Positions 59,292 to 64,000 of a DNA stretch of 64,000 bases are shown piece by piece; the stretch's first letter is position 1, and each line of letters begins with the position of its first letter. This stretch comes from Strongylocentrotus purpuratus. Taxonomy: Eukaryota > Echinodermata > Echinoidea > Camarodonta > Strongylocentrotidae. The stretch is taken from the NCBI RefSeq assembly GCF_000002235.5, contig NW_022145556.1, positions 372,001 to 436,000 of the forward strand, in the 5' to 3' direction. A program made the translations under genes and the position numbers. A model generated the notes under the pieces. That model searched no databases and was not told the DNA's origin. It saw only the letters and a program-made list of their open reading frames with translations.

Positions 59292-59488
59292 GCGCGATTG
59301 CTCAGTCGGTACAGCAGTGGTCTTGTAATCCAGTGACCCGGGCTCGAAACCAAGGCGATGCGCTTGTGCCCTTTGGTAAAGCATTAATCCTCATTGCCAG
59401 GTCCCTCGGAGAGTACCTAAAGCCGTCGGCCGTCTGGTTGCTTACTTACAAGCATTTATGCTTTCTTAGCAGTCAGGCAAAATAACCA
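59292..59488 (+). mobile_element. tRNA-derived SINE, unit C
   Basis: Same insertion as 36868 in unit B, so it predates the B/C duplication. The head GCGCGATTGCTCAGTCGGTA is slightly closer to a tRNA A-box than in B. Confidence 0.75.
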
Positions 59489-61637
59489 CCACCATTCCAT
59501 TCAAGTAAAAAAAGAACTGTTCAACATATTGCACTTCAAACTCATAATAAACATAAACAAATATTTCAAATTGTTAAAGACAGAAAAAGAGAAATGAGAA
59601 GGAATCAACAAGCGGGGAAAAAAGACAGAGAGAAGAGAGAGAAAGAGAAGGGATCTGTTAAGAAAATAAAAATATTAGATAATTAGACCGTAGACCTAAG
59701 ACCTTTATCTATATTTCTGCAAGATAATTCAGAAAAATTATTGTATTCTTAACACAAATATTGATGAACAGATGTTGATTTTAGTGATTTCAGTGTCAGT
59801 CTATTTTATACTTAATAAGAAAAATCGCATAAAAGTAAAAAAATACTTACATATTGAATGCAGCGAGGAATAATGAAATAAATCAATGTGATTCCGAAAG
59901 ATGATGTAGATGACTCTTCTTGATGAAGGTATAAGAACAAGTGAAGTACATTTCAAATCACGAATAAATACAGAGTAAAATAAAAAACGAAGTCTTATCC
60001 CTTCATGGATTTCTCAGACTACCTTTGTCACCACAAACTTCACACATTCCGTGTTCAATAGCTCTTTCCGCATTTTTTTCTGGCTATTCTGACCATATGT
60101 CACCAGTCTGGTAAAAACACGTTTTTATATTTATAGTCCATTACATATTTATGTACATTTTTCCGGTTAATGTTTGTGTTCCAACACAAGCTCTGTTTGA
60201 TAAAGCTTGATATCATAGCGAATACTAAAATTCTATAACAAATTGATTTTTATTTATCAAATGCAAAATGTTGAATAGATTGTAAGAAGTATTGTGATTT
60301 ATTATTAATACAAGTTATACAAGTTTTATGAAACGTTTCCAAACAACTACATATTATGCTGTGTAATATTATAATCGATCCATAAATCTAAATCCAATCG
60401 GTCATTGCGCATAATGTAAGAAGCGATAGTATAAGAAGAGATTATTTATTTGAATAACATTAATTGATCAAGGAAAGGAGCATTTGGTAAATCATTTTTT
60501 AATTCTGATTAAGTATTTGATTTTCATGGTAAGAGAATGGAGTTCATCTATAACCGTGGATGAAATTAAACGCAGTTTCTAAGAAGATGAATTAGAGGAA
60601 AACAATTTGGCCTTCATGAAAAATAATTTCCCTGCATCTGCATTTTGTTAGGCTTTTCGTACAACTCGATTAAGAGAAGAACAAAATACTGATTTATTTC
60701 ACTCTCTGCAGAAAAATCAACTACGAGTATCTCTAAAGGGTCTGAGAGTGACAACTACATGAGTGTCAATTCGACGTCATGTTTGTTCTGTGTGTTCATT
60801 GGTTGGACGGCCTTTACTCTGGGCCTTTACTGTGTGTTTTTGTTAAAGATAAAGTTGATTTCTGGTCATGCGATTGCATTGTGAAAGAAAAGGTGTGGGT
60901 TGGATCAGAAAAAGTTGATCATGTAGCATGTAAGTATTGGTGTGCACTGCAAGGTTCTGGAATCATCAAAATCATCATAATTTGGCTTAGTCTGAAAGTA
61001 ACAAGCATTGTACACAGAAATATGTATATGGGACTACACAAATTGTGTCGGGCCTATTACTTACCATGATTCCTTATCTTTCTATGCTCATTACTCAGCC
61101 AGTATATATTTTCTACCAAAATAAATTGTTTGGCAAATGACATATATTTGTAATTTTGAACATTCAGTGTAAGTTTCGTTTGAGTCTGTGAGAATTCATT
61201 TAAAAAAAAAAAAACAGAACTCAAGTTTAATATCAATGGTGATGGTAAAAATCCTCGGAAAAGGTTTAGTAGGTTACCAGTGAAGATGTTTTTTTTTTTT
61301 TTTTTTTTTTTGGGGGGGGGGGGGGTAGTACAAAATGTAAAACCTGTTCGTGTACTACCGATTAGTCTATTCCAGCTGGACTTCTATATCCACATGGTTT
61401 GATAACCATTTCGTCTACTCATCATTGGTCTAATATTAGGCTAATAGCTATTTGGTCTAATTTCCATTTGGTATTATCTCCAATAATTCTCCTAACTATT
61501 TGTTCTCATGCTCATTTTGTCTAATTTCCAATCCGTCTAATTCCCAGGTTGTCCTATGCCCATTTTGTCTTCTATCCATAAGATATAATAATAATTTGAT
61601 GATTATTATTATTTATGATTGAATGATTATTAGACCA
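59489..61637. other. Unit C non-coding sequence, with a weak open frame at 60779-61069
   Basis: Counterpart of B 37060-39485. The 96-codon plus-strand frame (MFVLCVHWLDGLYSG...) lies largely in a C-specific insertion (about 60850-61230) and has no counterpart in A or B. I do not recognise it and do not call it a gene. Poly(T)/poly(G) at 61288-61324. Confidence 0.4.
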
Positions 61638-61765
61638 TATGGATAGTAGACGGGCTGGGTGTAGACCAAATGGAGATAGACCAATTGGGTAGTAGACGGG
61701 CTGGGTGTAGACCAAATGGAGATAGACCAATTGGGTTGTAGATAAACCAGTTGTAGACCAAACGG
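61638..61765. repeat. 46-bp minisatellite, about three copies, unit C
   Basis: Same repeat unit and flanks as 39486-39852 with fewer copies. Confidence 0.85.
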
Positions 61766-62284
61766 CAATAAACCCTACAAACTAGCTAAAAACTTACTTC
61801 TAAGCTGAGTTACGTCTTTCGGATGGTGATGTTAAAGGTCGGTCCCCAGATGTAAATAGTCATATCTGATTGATAGACATCTGTAAAAACCGAGTTACAA
61901 ACACACACACGATGATAAAGCAAATTAAGAAAATAATTCTCATGGATTAACGAAAATAAGAAAAAAGATACTTCTCAGCATTCTTGTAATAAATTATACA
62001 TAATTATGTTTCATCCACATGGTACATGAGTATTTTGTTTGAAAACTTGTAGCAGCTGTATGCAAATTTGTAATTCATTGTAATTCATTTCTAGATGGTT
62101 ATAAGTTGAATCCTTGTATGGTGTATGACCAGTTTTAAATCTATTTTTAGTTTTCATTTTAAAATCTGTCTTTGGCTCTGCCCCTTCTTTCACTGCCTAT
62201 TTGAAAATATAAAATCGGAATTATCAAGTGTTCTGCCTTATAACAACAAAAACACAAGCCTGAACAACTACAAGAACAAAAACT

Positions 62285-62520
62285 ACAAGTATAAAACTAA
62301 AAAGATATCTGGTTCAAACCGGTCCAAAGGGTCTTCCCTTGATGTGACGTCAAGTAGATATGAAAGGTATGACGATTCATCATCTGTTGGGCCAATCATC
62401 GTATATGCAAATTTAACGCTGGCTATCTTGAGCTAGCGCCAGTGCACATTGTACGTGTACACGTACCTAGCGCGCGCTGTACTATATCAAAGCTAGAGTG
62501 GACAAGAGAAAAGGGCCGTG
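62285..62520 (+). promoter_or_regulatory. Conserved promoter-like block, unit C (CRE, CCAAT, octamer)
   Basis: TGACGTCA (62345-62352), GGGCCAATC (CCAAT 62392-62396) and ATGCAAAT (62405-62412), closer together than in A. The A TATA stretch is replaced by TAGTATTCTG. Confidence 0.5.
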
Positions 62521-62790
62521 TAGTATTCTGTATGTCTTTCTACTTCATAGAGAAAAAAATAATCTGTGCATGTCACGAAAGAGTTTTTGTTCTTGTAGTG
62601 CAGTTTCGCGTGGTGAGAGATAATGTTTTTCGTTGATTTTGACCATATACTGTAGGCAGTGGAGACCTGGAATCTATACTTTGTGAAGATCTATTGACCT
62701 AGACCTAAATCTAAATTGAATGTTAGTGTTATGGATTTGGATTGCCATGGAGTTTTTGATAAAGACTTCTCACTTGCAACATAAAAAAGA
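62521..62790 (+). other. Candidate leader exon with 17-codon small ORF, unit C
   Basis: The small ORF 62731-62784 reads MDLDCHGVFDKDFSLAT and ends TAA; the donor GTAAGTAT follows at 62791. Counterpart of 7331-7581 and 40661-40917. Confidence 0.42.
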
Positions 62791-63785
62791 GTAAGTATAT
62801 AATTTAATTTTGAATATCTTAGAGGAAGTTTTGTCATTCTATGAAAGAACACAGTAATAAATTAAATGGTTGACATATATATTTCAGATCTACTACGTTC
62901 AATGGCACAAATCCACAATGATGCCTTTATGTTAAAGTTTTCCATGAAAATATGACATAAAACAGGCGTTTAAACATATTTTAACATTAAGTTGTTTGAA
63001 ATGGTTAATAGAGCCAACTCATTTCTCTGTGACGATTTACATTCAACTAAAATTCAATATAATTATAATAATATAGTTGGGAGAATTTAGGAATCGATCA
63101 GATCAATTTTTATTATCAATGATGGTCTCTATATTCACTCATACTCTAGCATTTAAGTCACTACCTTAGCATCATTTTCTCTCATCTGGGGGGGGGGGGG
63201 GGGGGGGGGTAATCATAGTAACAATACTTGAGAGGAATGTAGACAAGGGCAAATAGAGTACAGTTACATGTGCATGTATATTAAAGTGAATCAGAAGGGA
63301 GAGAGGAGGGGGGGGGGGGTAAGGAAGAGAAAATAGTAAGAAAACAAACTTGAATACATGTAACTATGAATTCTCTGTGAGGATCGAACCAATTTACTAT
63401 ATTCAATATGTTTCTTGTTATTGTGATTACAGAGTATAATAGAGGCATGAAATGAAATGCATTATCTTCAAAATATGTTCATAGTGTCGCTGCCGAAATG
63501 TCTGTAAAACAAGAGTAGGGAACAATGTCCTATAAATTACTTACAAACTAATGTTACTATAGTTGAAATGGAAAAACTGCGAAATAGAAGAATAAAATTA
63601 TCAAACCTCTGTCATGTGATTAAATAAACACAATTTGTTGATGTCATGGGACAGGTTCGAATCCTGTGAAATTCCGGTCAAAACGATCACTAAGAATCTT
63701 CTTTGGTGTCTATACATCATCATTATTGTATTTTATCCAATCATTATAAACCATTTAGGTTCTAAATCTCGTGTCAATTATTGTA
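62791..63785 (+). other. Putative intron of the plus-strand unit gene, unit C
   Basis: Collinear with A 7582-8780. G runs at 63187-63209 and 63308-63319; T-arm-like hairpin at 63651-63667. No coding region. Confidence 0.4.
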
Positions 63786-63789
63786 GCAT

Positions 63790-64000
63790 GGTGGCATTAC
63801 TTCTACTTCTACGACGATACTCAGCAGGATCCATAAGTCAGGATGTAAAGTGCTGAGGAATAAACTATCTAGTTCTTGGTCTAGATGCTGGGTGGAAGCG
63901 CTCCCTTGAAGTCCTCCAGTGAAGTAGCGTCAAGGGTGATCTTTGAAAGTGCATTTCACGCAGTTACTGTCCGAGGGAAAAATGAGTTCTGGTAGAGCTG
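63790..64000 (-). pseudogene. LINE 3' end: last part of reverse transcriptase ORF, cut by window edge
   Basis: On the minus strand from the window edge: YQNSFFPRTVTA, a TGA where Trp is usual, then NALSKITLDATSLEDF and a stop. NSFFPRTV..WN.LP is the well-known C-terminal signature of many CR1/L2/RTE-type ORF2 proteins. The 3' UTR ends in a GTAGAAGTAGAAGTA-like tail at about 63797-63816. It interrupts unit C sequence that is continuous in A and B. More of the element lies to the right of the window. Confidence 0.8.

Larger units (their letters stand above)
54890..64000. repeat. Tandem segmental duplication, unit C (truncated by window end)
   Basis: Unit C repeats the first part of the unit, equivalent to A 29 to about 8800. 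It lacks the LINE and TTAA MITE of unit A. It shares the NRF1/USF-bearing block and SINE with B, and shares the segment around 62940-63190 with A but not B. A LINE 3' end begins at about 63790, replacing unit sequence to the window edge. Confidence 0.88.

Noticed and set aside
60779..61069. 96-codon frame in unit C as a gene
   Set aside because: It is largely in a C-specific insertion, has no counterpart in A or B and no recognised motif.

Overview
The window is AT-rich animal DNA, probably from a marine invertebrate. It shows spliced genes, a BEL/Pao-type LTR retrotransposon (a superfamily known from animals), CR1/L2-like LINE remnants, a tRNA-derived SINE, inverted-repeat elements, microsatellites and very many long poly(G)/poly(C) runs. 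An echinoderm or other invertebrate deuterostome is my best guess, but nothing here fixes the species. There is no bacterial-style gene organisation.

Large-scale layout: the window holds three tandem copies of one unit of about 21-23 kb. Unit A is about 1-21283. Unit B is about 21284-54890 and is swollen by two insertions at its left edge: a BEL/Pao element (21297-28007, flanked by TGTAAG) and a 4.15 kb long-inverted-repeat element (28028-32181, flanked by TATATC). Unit C is about 54890-64000 and runs off the window. The first 30 bases of the window are an uninterrupted copy of the DNA split by both insertions, so both insertion points can be read directly. Each unit has also gained or lost its own pieces: LINE, TTAA-flanked MITE, palindromic minisatellite and beta-tubulin pseudogene in A; exon array, short MITEs and 46-bp minisatellite in B; LINE 3' end in C.

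Genes: on the minus strand near the right end of each unit is an unrecognised gene with a 26-codon first coding exon (A 20806-20883; B 54401-54478) and a phase-0 exon of 31 codons. Unit A has one copy of that exon (19531-19623). Unit B has sixteen in a tandem array of roughly 500-bp blocks (46231-53908), each keeping its frame and splice donor. This exon array is the most interesting object here. On the plus strand, each unit has a conserved promoter-like block (CRE, CCAAT, octamer; a TATA box in A) and a leader exon with a conserved 17-codon small ORF and a splice donor. In A and B an acceptor follows about 2-4.5 kb downstream, then a short ORF beginning MAELNI. Unit A also carries a beta-tubulin pseudogene that still has an intron (14227-16186).

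The only long intact reading frame is the 862-residue Gag-protease of the BEL/Pao element, which has no reverse transcriptase, RNase H or integrase. Everything else is non-coding unit sequence or repeats. Gene models rest on splice-site reading and A/B/C comparison by eye; no alignments or searches were run.
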